Below are positions 1 through 10,019 of a stretch of 64,000 nucleotides of DNA, in pieces. The notes under the pieces are model-generated. The model saw only the letters and a list, made by a program, of their open reading frames with translations. It did no database searches and was not told where the DNA came from. Each line of letters opens with the position of its first letter. Position 1 is the stretch's first letter. The position numbers and the translations under genes are program-made. The DNA is from Spiroplasma endosymbiont of Aspidapion aeneum (GTDB lineage Bacteria > Bacillota_I > Bacilli_A > Mycoplasmatales > Mycoplasmataceae), in the NCBI RefSeq assembly GCF_964031045.1, contig NZ_OZ034994.1:930001-994000 (forward strand), in the 5' to 3' direction.

Positions 1-213
1 TGGTTGAACTGGTTGTCTTTGTTGTTGAGGGTTAGGGTTCATTGGTCTAGATTGTAAAGGTTGTCTTTGTTGTTGAGGGTTAAAGTTCATTGGTCTTGGT
101 TGAACTGGTTGTCATTGTTGTTCATGGTTAAAGTTTATTGGTCTTGGTTGAACTGGTTGTCTTTGTTGTTGAGGGTTAGGGTTAATTGGTCTTGGTTGAA
201 CTGGTTGTCTTTG
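1..213. repeat. 48-bp in-frame tandem repeat
   Basis: Four 48-bp units (1-48, 49-96, 97-144, 145-192) and a partial fifth (from 193) lie head to tail. Read on the minus strand each unit encodes 16 residues of the type RQPVQPRPINPNPQQ. The units differ by scattered substitutions and keep the frame, so this is a coding minisatellite. The array continues past the left edge. Confidence 0.9.
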
Positions 214-291
214 ATTATTTTGTTGTGAACGATTAAAATCAGGAGTTACCTGTGGGTTATTATTTTTTGGATTTTGATTAAATGGGTCCAT
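1..291 (-). CDS. Pro/Gln/Asn-rich tandem-repeat protein, N-terminal part (runs off the left edge)
   Basis: Only the first ~97 codons are in the window. The chosen start is the ATG at 289-291 (MDPFNQNPKN), preceded by GGTGG at a good distance; a TTG at 301-303 is a less likely alternative. The TGA at 112-114 is read as Trp. After about 25 Asn/Gln-rich residues the protein becomes a run of 16-residue repeats rich in Pro, Gln, Arg and Asn. No signal peptide or membrane segment is visible in this part, so a disordered cytoplasmic protein or the linker of a longer one is possible. It follows frr on the same strand after 93 bp. A -10-like ATTATA on the plus strand at 347-352 could give it its own promoter. 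I do not recognise a family. Copy-number change in the repeat would alter protein length. Confidence 0.7.
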
Positions 292-384
292 ATGTTCCAC
301 CAACTATATATAAAAAATTCATTAATAATGTAAAATATCTAAATATATTATACATCATTTTGAATAAAATATTTTATATTTTTG

Positions 385-933
385 TTAAATAGACATAATG
401 TCTTTTTGTTTATCATGAAAAGATTTTTCTAATTTTGATATGTATTCATCTGTTATTTTTTGAATTTGGTTTTCATTATCCTTTAGTATGTCTTTAGATA
501 AATCCATTTCTCTTTTTAATTTATTGATTGCATCTCTTCTTATATTTCTAATTCCAACCTTAAAATTCTCCAAGTCCTTTTCCAACTCTTTAACCATTTT
601 TATTCTTATTTCCTCTGTAAGTTTTGGCACATTAATTCTAATCACATCCGCCTCTGGCAATGGAGTTAAATTAATATTCGCTTTTGAAATTGCTCCAGAT
701 ATTGCTTGAACTTGGGATCTATCATATGGTTTGATTAATAATTGTGTCGGTTCTGGAATAGATATTTGAGCAACTTGATTCAATGGTGTTAATGTTCCAT
801 AAGAATCAACAAGAACACTATCAACCATTCTTGCATTTGCTTTTCCTAATCTATATTTGTGTGAATCTTTTTCAAAATTGTCAATAGTTTTTTGCATTTC
901 TAATTTTATTTTTTCATAAAAATTTGCTTCCAT
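385..933 (-). CDS. frr: Ribosome recycling factor
   Basis: The 182-aa product has the usual length and sequence of RRF over its whole extent: an N-terminal helix with RLGKANARMVDS, the central segment with NQVAQISIPEPT and LLIKPYDRS, and the C-terminal helices with RIKMVKELEKDLENFK and IRNIRRDAINKLKR. RRF acts with EF-G in the cytoplasm to split the post-termination ribosome and free the mRNA and tRNA. It starts 11 bp after pyrH on the same strand, the common pyrH-frr pairing of Firmicutes and Mollicutes, so the two are probably co-transcribed. No odd features. Confidence 0.97.
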   Translation of the reverse strand: MEANFYEKIKLEMQKTIDNFEKDSHKYRLGKANARMVDSVLVDSYGTLTPLNQVAQISIPEPTQLLIKPYDRSQVQAISGAISKANINLTPLPEADVIRINVPKLTEEIRIKMVKELEKDLENFKVGIRNIRRDAINKLKREMDLSKDILKDNENQIQKITDEYISKLEKSFHDKQKDIMSI

Positions 934-944
934 TTTTTCATCCT

Positions 945-1664
945 CTATTTATTTGATATTAACGTATATTCTAATTTGCCATTTGCCATCTTTATAATAT
1001 TATCTTTTTCATTAATATCAAAGACATATATTTCTAAATTTGCATCCTTTGCTAACGTTGCTGCAGTTTGATCCATAACTTGGAGGTTTTTTGAAACTAA
1101 ATCCCCATACTTAAGTTTATTGTACATTTTTGCATCTTTGAATAAATTTGGATCTTTATCATAAACTCCTTTAGTCCCATTTTTTGCCATAAGTAAGGCA
1201 TTGGCATCAATTTCTATAGCTCGTAGGGCAGCGGCTGTATCAGTTGTAAAATAACTATACCCAGTTCCCCCGCCAAATAAAACAATATATCCTTCACTTA
1301 ATTTTTCTCGAGCATAATTATAATTATAAGAATTGGTAATTGTTTCTACCTTCAATGAAGAATATACTTTTACGTTTTTATAGCCTAGTTTTTTTAACAC
1401 ACCCTCGAAAGCTAAACAATTCATAATTGTCGCAAATATACCCATTTGGTCTGCTGTTATTTTATCAATGTAGTCATTTTCAGCATATGTTCCTCTTCAA
1501 ATATTACCACCACCAATAACAATCCCTATTTCCAAACCACTTTTAGCCAATTCAATAACTTGCCTCGCTACATCTGTTATTTTCTTTGGGTCAATAATAT
1601 CATCATCACAGCCTAATGCCTCACCAGAAATTTTTAATAAAACACGTTTGAATTTTAGTGACAT
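945..1664 (-). CDS. pyrH: UMP kinase
   Basis: This 239-aa protein phosphorylates UMP to UDP in pyrimidine nucleotide synthesis and belongs to the amino acid kinase fold. Seen: N-terminal LLKISGEALG, a GGGNIWRG loop (its Trp is a TGA codon), DQMGIFATIMN, and the nucleotide-site segment KNGTKGVYDKDPNLF, all typical of hexameric bacterial UMP kinases. The ATG at 1662-1664 gives the full family length; AGAGAGG lies about 12 nt upstream. It is the first gene before frr and is transcribed away from the plus-strand gene at 1862. Confidence 0.95.
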
Positions 1665-1826
1665 TTCGATTATTACCTCTCTCTTTTTTAATTATATATA
1701 TATTTGTAAACAAAATACCTAAATTACTGTGAATATTGATTTTATTTTTTTTAAAATTCTATAATTTAATTAGTGATAAATTATACTATAATAATGTTAA
1801 TGTATGTAGTTATTTTGTTGATTTTA

Positions 1827-1835
1827 TGGTATAAT
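1827..1835 (+). promoter_or_regulatory. Extended -10 promoter for the 1862 gene
   Basis: TGGTATAAT (TGn followed by a consensus TATAAT) ends 26 bp before the ATG at 1862, which has AAGGGG as ribosome site. No convincing -35 box is seen, as is usual for extended -10 promoters. Confidence 0.55.
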
Positions 1836-1861
1836 AATAAAGATATTAAGGGGTAAATATT

Positions 1862-3159
1862 ATGGCGAAAAAATATACCAAGGAAACAGATTTCAAACTT
1901 TTAAGTTCTAGACTTAAGAGAAGAATAAAAGATTTATTAGAAAATAAAATTACAGTCCAAACTATTGCAATTCTTTCAAATGAACTAATCTCATTTTCAC
2001 CCGAAATGAAATTAGAAATTATAGAATATGTAACTTTTTTAAGCGAAAAATTTGGATTAGAAAACCCAAATTCAGGAATATACGCTGCAAGAGCTATGGA
2101 ACGCAAGGGTGAAGAAAAAACAAATCAATTCTATATAACACAAATGAAGAAAATTTTGTTGGATGATCAAAAAAAATCTAAGGAAGGATTTTTTAGAGAA
2201 TCAAATTATATAAGTAGTAACGCTCTATATGTTGAAGATGTTGAAAATGATATAAGCAATAAAACTGTTGAGCTAGTAAATACATATGGGAACGAAGAAA
2301 TAAATTCACGTTATATATTAGAAGCAGATGATGAAAAACAACTATATCAAGCAAACTTTAAAAAGTCCAAGGAGGATGTTGTAAAACAAGAAACCGGCAT
2401 TGAGGAAATGCTTAGAAAAAAAGAAGAATTAGAACGAAGAGAAATGGAAATGCTTAGAAAACAACTAGCAGAACAAAGACTTCACGATGAGCAAGAAATG
2501 ATAAAAGCTCAAGATGCTAAGAAAAACTCAAAAAAGTAGGATCCTCTTTAGAAGAAGAAATTGAAAAGGCTAAGCTCCTAAATAATATAAAACTAAAAAA
2601 TATCATCAGATCTAAAGAGAAAAAAATAACACTTCAAAAAAATAACTTTTCTAAAGAAAATATTGCTATTGAGGAAAAAAAGAAAAATATTAAATTAGAA
2701 AATACAGCTAAGATATTGGCAACAAAAAAATATGTAAAAGCAAATCAAAATATTTCTGTTCAAAATAATAGAAACAAAAATGAACATAAAAAAATGAAAA
2801 GTGTATCAATTTCTGAATTTGTAAGTAAACTAAAATTGTCAAAGAGAGATGGTGAACATAATTTTGAAGATCTTGACTTTGATGAATTTATACTTGAAAA
2901 TGAAAGATTTTCAAAAGATGAAATAATGAACCCTAGAAACAAAATGTACAATTTTTGAGTAAAATTTAAACTTAAATACAAGATATCTAATTTAACATAT
3001 TGATTGGATAACATTGATATAAATATTCAAAGGAAAGTTTTAAGAAAACGAAAAAAGGTTGAACAAAATTTGTATAAACGCCTTTCTAAACAAACGGTTA
3101 AAACTACTGCTCCTTTAAATATAAAATTAAATAATAAGGAATTGGAAATTGAAGAGTAA
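1862..3159 (+). CDS. Conserved-looking protein of unknown function in two overlapping frames, joined by a probable -1 frameshift
   Basis: The first frame runs from ATG 1862 (ribosome site AAGGGG) for 225 codons to TAG 2537. The -1 frame is open from 2521 to TAA 3157-3159 with two in-frame TGA (Trp) codons, and has no credible start until a TTG at 2716 that lacks a ribosome site. Joining the frames at the heptamer 2530-2536 gives a protein of about 432 residues. The N-terminal ~95 residues look globular (LSSRLKRRIKDLLENK, LSEKFGLENP); residues ~175-225 are a charged coiled coil (EEMLRKKEELERREMEMLRK). The C-terminal part is Lys/Glu-rich, then Arg/Lys-rich (RKVLRKRKKVEQ). No membrane segment or catalytic motif is visible. 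It may instead be a pseudogene with one base lost, or two genes; I do not recognise the family. Confidence 0.6.
2530..2536 (+). other. Slippery heptamer A AAA AAG directly before a stop codon
   Basis: In the zero frame the codons read tcA AAA AAG TAG. This is the same heptamer and phase used for -1 slippage in Escherichia coli dnaX. A -1 slip enters a frame that stays open for more than 200 codons. A short possible stem (TAGGA 2537-2541 with TCCTA 2576-2580) follows, but it is weak, and no strong upstream Shine-Dalgarno stimulator is seen. Confidence 0.5.
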
Positions 3160-3283
3160 TTACAGTATATATATTAGTATATAATTAATATAAGTATCCT
3201 ATTTATTAAAAAATTATTTTGCTATTTTTAATGAAATTATATATCATAGTATGATTAGAAATAGATATAAATAATATTATTAT

Positions 3284-3337
3284 ACTGTAGAATACCAAGC
3301 GTTAGTAAATAGGCTTGGTATTCTACAGTTAATTTTT
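3284..3337 (+). terminator. Rho-independent terminator of the 1862-3159 gene
   Basis: A perfect 17-bp stem (3284-3300 with 3313-3329) around a 12-nt loop is followed by a run of seven T at 3333-3339. It stands between convergent genes and fits termination on the plus strand; the minus-strand side lacks a U run. Confidence 0.85.
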
Positions 3338-3584
3338 TTATAGCGTATATTTTGCAAATAATAATCTTATTTGCTACAAAAACAAAATATTTAAATAGTT
3401 TTGTATAATATTTTAATCTTTTAAAATTGGAATATTATTTTTTTTACAAAGTTATTTTAATTAATTGCTGAACTTGTTTTCGTAAATTTTTTGAAACATT
3501 GTTGTTTAATTGTTTTATTAATATAATTTCGTTGTTTAGTTTATTTAGATCAAAAAGCTAAAGAAAATATATTTTATTCTTAGT
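3338..3584. other. Intergenic tail region, no gene seen
   Basis: AT-rich DNA between the terminator and the stop codon of gapN. An imperfect A/T inverted repeat near 3555-3590 could help end the gapN transcript, but it is weak. No open frame with coding character is seen. Confidence 0.5.
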
Positions 3585-5012
3585 TTACTTGTGATTAATA
3601 ATAATACCACGGTATCTTGTCATTGATAATAATGATTCTCTAATTCCTTGAACACCTTCACCAGAATCTTTTATACCTAAAAATGGAAAAGAATCAGGGC
3701 CTCTTTGAGGTCTTGAATTTATATTTATACTACCCGCTTCAATTTTTTTTGATGTTGATATTGCGAGATCAATATCAGAACAAAATACAGACGCTTGTAA
3801 CCCAAAGGTACTATTATTTGCAATTTTAACAATTTCATCAATATTCTCAGCCCTAATTATGGGTAGAACCGGACCAAATTGTTCCTCTCACGCTATCCTA
3901 CAATCTAAAGAAACATTATCGATGACGGTCGGCCAAAGAAGATTCCGTTCTGATTTGTTTCCACATATTAACTTTGCTTTTTTTTCTAAGGAGTCGTCAA
4001 TAAGTGACTGAACAAAATCCTTAGAACTCATATCTATTAGAGGAGTTATATCTGCATTATCTAATGGCATTCCAACAGTTAGTTTTTCAACTAAATTCTT
4101 TATTTTTGGTACTAACTTATCTGCGATGATATTTGTTGTAATAACTCTTTTAATCGCTGTACACCTTTGGCCAGAATAACCAAAAGCACCTTTAACAATT
4201 TCACTAGCATATAAGTCTATCTTATTATCATCTAAAACAATACCAGGGTCCTTTCCTCCTAATTCTAAAACTAAATCACTAACAACCCCTAACTTTTTAA
4301 TTTTATGACCTACATTTACACTACCTGTAAAACTAATCATATTTATTTCCTTATGTGTTGTTAAAATATCTCCTATGTCTCTTCCTTTTCCAGTTACAAC
4401 CTGCAAAATTGATTCTGGTAAATTAGATTCTAAGGCTAATTGACCTAAATAAGCACCAACAAGTGAACCCTGGGTTGCCGGCTTAAAAACAACAACATTG
4501 CCTGTTACAAGTGCTGGGATAATTTTTGCAAGTGAGAGATTTATAGGGTAATTATATGGTGAAATTGCTAATATAACTCCTTTTGCAACCCTAGAAAAGA
4601 TTCCGATTTTATTCTCAAATCCCATGCCTTCGCCTGTAAATGCTATTGGTTCAATTCTTTTAGCTTCTTCAAATACATAATCAATAAGGTCGATGGTTCT
4701 TTCAACCTCTATCTCACAGTCTTTCATAGATTTTGCTATTTCATCAACCATAATGGTTGCAATTTTCTTACAATTCTTTGCAATATTATTTCTATAATTT
4801 TTTAAGATTTCAATTCTTTTAATTAAAGGAACTGCCTCTCATTTTTTTTGAGCTTTTCTAGCATTATTAAATGCCAAATCAATATCATCCCCTGTCAAAG
4901 CTGAAACCTCACCGCAAACTTCGAGTGTAGATGGATTAATTATTTCTAAATATTTTTTATTATCATATATTTTTCCATTAATATATGATAAGAATTTTCA
5001 TTTATTTGCCAT
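3585..5012 (-). CDS. gapN: Non-phosphorylating NADP-dependent glyceraldehyde-3-phosphate dehydrogenase
   Basis: The 475-aa product is an aldehyde dehydrogenase of the GapN branch, oxidising glyceraldehyde-3-phosphate directly to 3-phosphoglycerate and making NADPH. With the ATG at 5010-5012 (AGGGGG upstream) the length equals that of characterised streptococcal GapN and the catalytic residues fall at the same numbers: Glu250 in LVLELGGKDP and Cys284 in GYSGQRCTA. The cofactor loop ISFTGSVNVG and the ISPYNYPINL segment are also seen. The C-terminal part (INSRPQRGPDSFPF) carries the GapN-type substrate segment. In mollicutes this enzyme is a main NADPH source. It lies just downstream of the methylase operon on the same strand. 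Confidence 0.94.
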
Positions 5013-5052
5013 ATTTATTACCCCCTCTTAATAAAGTATACCATATTTATTT

Positions 5053-5787
5053 TTAGTATCTATTAAATAATTTTTCCATTATTATAGACCCACTTATCGC
5101 AACATTTAGTGATTCTACGTTATTTGCAACATTAATTTTATAATTTGTATGTGGGTACTTATTTAAATCTAATGAAATTCCACTTCCTTCATTTCCTAAA
5201 ATAAGAATTAATTTTTTATTAATATTTAAAATGTTATTATTATCTTCGTTCAGATATGTTGTAATAACATGATGTGTATTTATTGTTTTGTCTAATAATT
5301 CATCAATATTTCCATTAATTAATTTAAGGCCAAAATGGTTTCCCTGTGCTGCTCGCATTGTTTTTGAATTATAAAAACTACAACAGTCATTTGATGCAAA
5401 AACTGTATTAAATTCAAAAGCTCTAGCGCTTCTCAGCAATGCACCAATATTTGATGGGTCTTGTATACCGTCAAGAACTAATATTTTATTATCAACAATT
5501 TCTTGTGGGTTGTCTATATCACAGATTCCAAAAACTTTACTTACTGATTTTAAGTCGCTAAGTTTTTTACAAACATCATAAGAAATAACAACTTTTTCAC
5601 CATTAAAATTTCAAAATTCTTGAATTTCTTCACAAACAATTAAAGTTTTTAATTTTTGCTGCTTAATTGATTCATTAATTAAATGTTCCGATTCAATTAA
5701 GTATTTATTTAATTTTTTTTGAATTTTTGGATATTTTAATGATTTATAAAATTTTATTTTTTCATTTTTTAAGGAGATAATCGCCAT
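5053..5787 (-). CDS. SpoU/TrmH-family RNA 2'-O-methyltransferase
   Basis: A 244-aa cytoplasmic methylase that should transfer a methyl group from SAM to a ribose of rRNA or tRNA. The three family motifs are present: DPSNIGALLRSARAF (motif 1 with Asn and Arg), LILGNEGSGIS (motif 2) and NVESLNVAISGSIIM (motif 3). An N-terminal ~100-residue substrate-binding domain precedes the knot domain, as in the TrmH group 3 / TsnR-like branch. The ATG at 5785-5787 comes one base after the TAA of the upstream gene, which fixes the start and shows tight coupling. The target base cannot be told from sequence. Confidence 0.88.
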
Positions 5788-5788
5788 A

Positions 5789-7258
5789 TTAATCTGTGAC
5801 TCCAAATGCAATTTGATAAAATTTATTTTCTGGTTTTCACAGATCAGACTTGCTTTTTTTTGGATTTGGAACTGGATATGCAAAAATATAATTTGATTTT
5901 CGTGGCATAATTGCAAATTTCATCCCGAGAACAGCTCTAGCATCTTGAATACCCTTTTTTTTATTTTCATAATTAATTTGCTCAAGATCTTCAGCATCTT
6001 GCTTACCATATGTCTTTAAAAAAATATCGATTCTATTTTTACGAAATCAAGATGAAAATGTTTTATATTCTTCGTAGGTTAAAACTTTAGGCTCGTCGTA
6101 AACATATATTCTTTTTGTCTTAATATTATAGTCATATAAATACTCACGAATTACTATATTCCCAGTTCTACCAGTTTTAAATAATAATTCAGTTTTTTCA
6201 TATACTTCTTCTAAACTATTCATCCCATATCCTATAAAGCTTGAACCACTTCAAAGGGTTGTAAATTTAATTGCTTTTAAAGTTGAACAATCATAAGGTT
6301 CATTAAATACTAATGCCACAACTCATCAACGGTTATCATTTATATTAAAATAAATTTCATATCCATATTTTAAATGTTTTAATATAACCTCATACTTTGT
6401 GATTTTTATAACCTTTGTACCAAATTTGGAAATTAAAAATTCAATTTCTTTTTTTGTTAATGTTCTCCTTGATTCACTTTTAGCGCTCCCAAGAGAGGCT
6501 GCCCCTGGCCTTCCGTGGGAAAGAGACCTATTTAAAAAACTCTGTGGTGAAGAATTAACTGATCTATTATAAAATTCGCGGTAGGTTGTAATTTTTGAAG
6601 TAGAAGATGGATCTGGTATTATATACCCATTTTCATTAACTTTCCTTTTATCTAAATTAACAATATTTTCTTCAAAACCCTCTTTATATTTTTCAACTTT
6701 ACCTTCTTCATTCTCTCTTATTGATGATAGCATATTTAATATATTCTTATTAGCGCCATTTTTTAGTGCTGGTATTAATGATCCTTCATCTGTTGTATCT
6801 CAGGCTTCATCGTACAATGATAATTTTTTAAATTCATTATCTTTTTTTAATTGTTTTTTTGACCTTGACTCTAATTGTTTTTTTTCATCAAAAGTTAACT
6901 CTACAAAATCATTTATTGTTTCACCTGAAATTGCAAATTTATTTTTTTTATCAATTGAAGCATCAATTAAATCAGTATTGATTTTTTCAACAAAATCACG
7001 ATTTTTTTTATATTTAAGATTATCCACTGGCAATATAAAAGAGTCAAATGCAGCTGTGACAAGTCTTAAATCATTTTTATCTTTTAACTGAGATTTTTTT
7101 TCTTTTGACTTAGGTGTGTTAACCTTATTTGTTAAAGTGTCAGGGGATATTTTTTCCTCCTCAAAATATGCAGGTTCCCAATCAGATTTTAAGTTTGGAA
7201 TTTTTGGGTCCCTAGGGTTTTTTGGTTTATATATTTTTGTACTCTTTTTCTTGTCCAT
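5789..7258 (-). CDS. 489-aa protein of unknown function, second gene of the dUTPase-methylase operon
   Basis: One open frame when TGA is read as Trp. The start ATG at 7258 has AGAGG upstream. Residues 1-150 are charged and probably disordered (Lys/Glu/Asp-rich, starting MDKKKSTKIYKPKNPRDP). The middle has a Ser-rich stretch (SSPQSFLNRSLSHGRPGAASLG). The C-terminal ~270 residues look folded, with many aromatics (LLFKTGRTGNIVIREYLYDY, MPRKSNYIFAYPVPNPKK). No signal peptide, membrane segment or known catalytic motif is seen. It sits between dut (31 bp upstream) and the RNA methylase (1 bp downstream), so they share a transcript. I do not recognise the family. Confidence 0.75.
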
Positions 7259-7289
7259 AAAAAATTCCTCTTTTGTGTGAAACTAATAA

Positions 7290-7790
7290 TTAGTACCCAT
7301 TATTAGAGCGGTCAATATTAATTTTATTTTTTTTATCATAAATATCAAAAAGTTCATCTTCTTCCAAATCAATATGAGATGTCAAGCTTAAATATAAATC
7401 AACAAATTTTCATAGATCTTCTATTTTTCTAGTGTGTGAATATCTCGCAGCATTTTCAACTATTGATAAAGATATTATATGAAATTTTTCATGTTTGTTA
7501 TCCTTGATTTTATAATTATTAAAGTCAAGATTTTGTTCATTAATCAAACTCATTAAAAAATGAATTCCATCAATGTACTCTTCAACCAATTTTTCTCGTG
7601 CAATTGTTTTGTCTTTTTTTCAATATTTAAAGGATTTTTCTTCATTTAAAAACTCACACAATTCAACAATAAAAGCCAAAACTCTTTTTTCTTTTAGTTC
7701 AACAGAATTTGTATCTTGCCCCTTTAACAAAAAAGCATCCAATTCTTTTTGCTTGCATCTAATTTTTTCTAAGGTTTTAAAATCTATCAT
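7290..7790 (-). CDS. dut: Dimeric all-alpha dUTP diphosphatase
   Basis: This 166-aa protein hydrolyses dUTP to dUMP and pyrophosphate, keeping uracil out of DNA and feeding dTMP synthesis. It is of the helical dimeric dUTPase (MazG-like) superfamily, not the trimeric beta type. Seen: the first metal motif in AFIVELCEFLNE (ExxE), the K/W segment FKYWKKDK (Trp as TGA), and the second metal motif in EKLVEEYIDGIHFLMSL (ExxD). The second half carries SHTRKIEDLWKFVDLYL. The start at 7788-7790 is preceded only by a weak GGTA. It heads the operon; its promoter is 20-50 bp upstream. Confidence 0.88.
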
Positions 7791-7809
7791 ATCTATATTT
7801 TACCATATT

Positions 7810-7838
7810 TTTATATAATTTATAATGATTATGAACAA
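7810..7838 (-). promoter_or_regulatory. Promoter of the dut operon
   Basis: On the minus strand, TTGTTC (7833-7838) and TATAAA (7810-7815) are separated by exactly 17 bp and lie 20 bp before the dut start codon. Confidence 0.6.
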
Positions 7839-7894
7839 GCACAATAAGATTAATTTTTTATTAATATTTTTAGGTTAATTATGTTTAAAAAAAT

Positions 7895-7963
7895 AAAATA
7901 TGACCTATGCAATAATTTGCTTAGGTCATATTTTTTCGATATTTATAATATTTAAATATCGAA
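7895..7963 (-). terminator. Double-hairpin terminator of pgi
   Basis: Two hairpins follow the pgi stop. The distal one has a 13-bp stem (7895-7907 with 7922-7934), followed on the minus strand by a T-rich run. The proximal one has an 11-bp stem (7935-7945 with 7953-7963). Confidence 0.8.
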
Positions 7964-8018
7964 ATATTCTAGTAATTACTTTATAATCTAATTTAGACAT
8001 TATATTAATTGTAAAAAA

Positions 8019-9302
8019 TTAGTATCCTGGTTTTTTTAAAAGTTTAAACATATTATTTTTATAAATTTCAACGCCTGGCTGATTAAATGGGTTAACATCC
8101 AATAAATATCCACTATATGTTACAACAATTTCAAAGAAATAGACTGCGTATCCAAACATCTCATCATCCATTTTATCAAATTCTAATATAATATTTGGTA
8201 CTGAACCACTATTTACGTGGGCATCGATTACCCCTTTTAGGGCAATAGAATTTATTTCGTGGAAAGACTTATTTGTTAAATAATTAAGACCATCAAGATC
8301 TTCTTTATTACTTGGCACATTGATATCTTTTTGAGGAGTTTTAACATCAATGATTGTTTCAAAAATTATGCCTTTAGTACCCTCTTGGATAAATTGCCCC
8401 AATGAATGAAGGTCGGTTGAAAAAATCATGCTTGTTGGGAAAAGACCTTTTCCATCTTTTCCTTCTGATTCTCCGAATAATTGTTTTCATCACTCAGCAA
8501 AATATTGCATTTGAAGTTCATATGAAACTAATGCTTCTGCTTTATAATTTTTATCTGTATGTAGAATATATCTACTTACAGCATATTTAACAGCATCATT
8601 ATTAATATTTTTTAAAAGTTCTTTTTCTGCTTTTTTTGCACCCTTAAAAACATTATCAATATTAATTCCAGAAACCAATAACGGGTATACACCGACAGGT
8701 GTAAATACTGAAAAACGACCACCTATATCATCTGGAATTGTAAAAGTTTGATAACCTTTACTATCTGCTAATTTTTTTAATGCTCCCTTATGAGCATCTG
8801 TCACAGCAATTATTCTTTTTTTTGCTACATCTTCGCCTTTTTTATCAACTAACAATTTTTCAAAAACTCTAAATGACATACCGGGTTCTGTTGTTGTTCC
8901 TGATTTAGATATATTTACTATTCCAAATTCCTTATCACCCAAGAATTCAACTAATTGAGAAATGTAGGTTGAGGACATAGTATTTCCCACATATATTAAT
9001 TTAACTTTATCTTTAGAATATAGTCCTTTGATCATATCATCAGCAGCTCTAGTTCCTAAATAGCTCCCACCAATACCAATTACGAGCAAATAGTTTATCT
9101 CTGCTCTTAAATTTTCAGCTGAAATTTTCATTGCTTTATACTCTTCATTATTAAATGATGATGGCCAATTCACTCATCCAAGAAAATCATTTCCTTGTCC
9201 CGTCTTTTTAAGAATCATTTCCTTAATTTTTTCAAGTCTGGTTTTATCGAATAACTCAACCTCTTTTTCAATATTGGTAAAATTTAATTTTGTTTTTATC
9301 AT
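8019..9302 (-). CDS. pgi: Glucose-6-phosphate isomerase
   Basis: The 427-aa product interconverts glucose-6-phosphate and fructose-6-phosphate. Family signatures are clear: VIGIGGSYLGTRAA (sugar-phosphate loop), VNISKSGTTTEPGMSFR (SIS domain, phosphate-binding Ser/Thr), FTIPDDIGGRFSVFTPVG (PGI signature 1), and the C-terminal VYFFEIVVTYSGYLLDVNPFNQPGVEIYK (described in part as DVNPFNQPGVE, PGI signature 2). The length matches the short bacterial/mollicute form. AAAGGAG stands 9 nt before ATG 9300-9302. It follows the S1-domain gene by 65 bp and ends at a strong terminator. Confidence 0.97.
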
Positions 9303-9367
9303 ATTCTAAACTCCTTTATAAGTTCTAACAATATTATTTTAATACTTTTTTGAGGATATAACTTGAA

Positions 9368-9643
9368 TTATTCACTGTTTTTTAATAATTCCGGTCTTAT
9401 TGCTTTAAAACTAAGTTTCAAGTGTTTTTTTTCTTCAACAATATCGGTTACTTTGCAAGCAAACTTGTCTCCGACTTTAAAAAAATCATCTATATTTGAA
9501 ACATAATAATCAGATATTTCACTTATATGAATTAGTCCAGCTCATTTTTGGTCATCATAAATTGGTTCAATTATAGAACAAAATGCACCATATTCAACAA
9601 CTCATTTGACTTCAACTTGTATTATATCATTTACTTTATACAT
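9368..9643 (-). CDS. Small S1-domain RNA-binding protein
   Basis: A 91-aa protein made of a single S1 (OB-fold) RNA-binding domain: MYKVNDIIQVEVKWVVEYGAF opens it in the classical way (here cut at 20 residues: MYKVNDIIQVEVKWVVEYGA), then AGLIHISEIS, FFKVGDKFACKVTDI and KHLKLSFKAI. It resembles the general-stress-protein-13 / CvfD type of Firmicutes, which binds ribosomes or mRNA. It contains two TGA Trp codons. It lies upstream of pgi on the same strand and could be co-transcribed with it. The specific RNA target is unknown. Confidence 0.85.
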
Positions 9644-10019
9644 ATTTCACCTAATTCCTATTTTATTTAACAACTTGAAAAACGACTTAAATTATCAGTC
9701 TTTTTTTCTAAAATTGCTTAATAATAATTTTATTATCTACAAGTATTCTATAATAATTAATTAATAAGTCTGACATTATTAATATTTGATATTTTTTGGT
9801 ATAGAGTATTAATTTGCACATATTCTAAAAAAAAGATTAAAATGCAATTAATTTATTTTTATTACTATATTATTATATATTGTTATAATGTTATTTTCTT
9901 GTTAAAAATCATTTTTTATTATATTTTTTTTTCATTAAATTTCTTATGATATTAATAAGTCCTAAAATGTAAAATAAGTTAGAGAGAATGACTCTAAGTA
10001 GACCAATAATAAAAAAAAT
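9644..10019. other. Gene-free AT-rich stretch
   Basis: No coding frame is seen. A 6-bp inverted repeat (TTAGAG/CTCTAA, near 9977-9996) is the only local structure and is too small to interpret. It separates the S1-domain gene from the decayed transposase DNA. Confidence 0.4.

Noticed and set aside
1-213. CRISPR-like array at the left edge
   Set aside because: Units are contiguous with no unique spacers and keep one reading frame; it is a coding tandem repeat.
2716-2958. Separate 80-aa gene starting with TTG 2716
   Set aside because: No ribosome site, the frame is open well upstream (from 2521), and the TGA at 2956 is a Trp codon; it is part of the frameshifted 1862-3159 gene.
9977-9996. Small inverted repeat as a terminator or IS end
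   Set aside because: Only 6 bp with a 7-nt loop and no T run, no matching copy found elsewhere.
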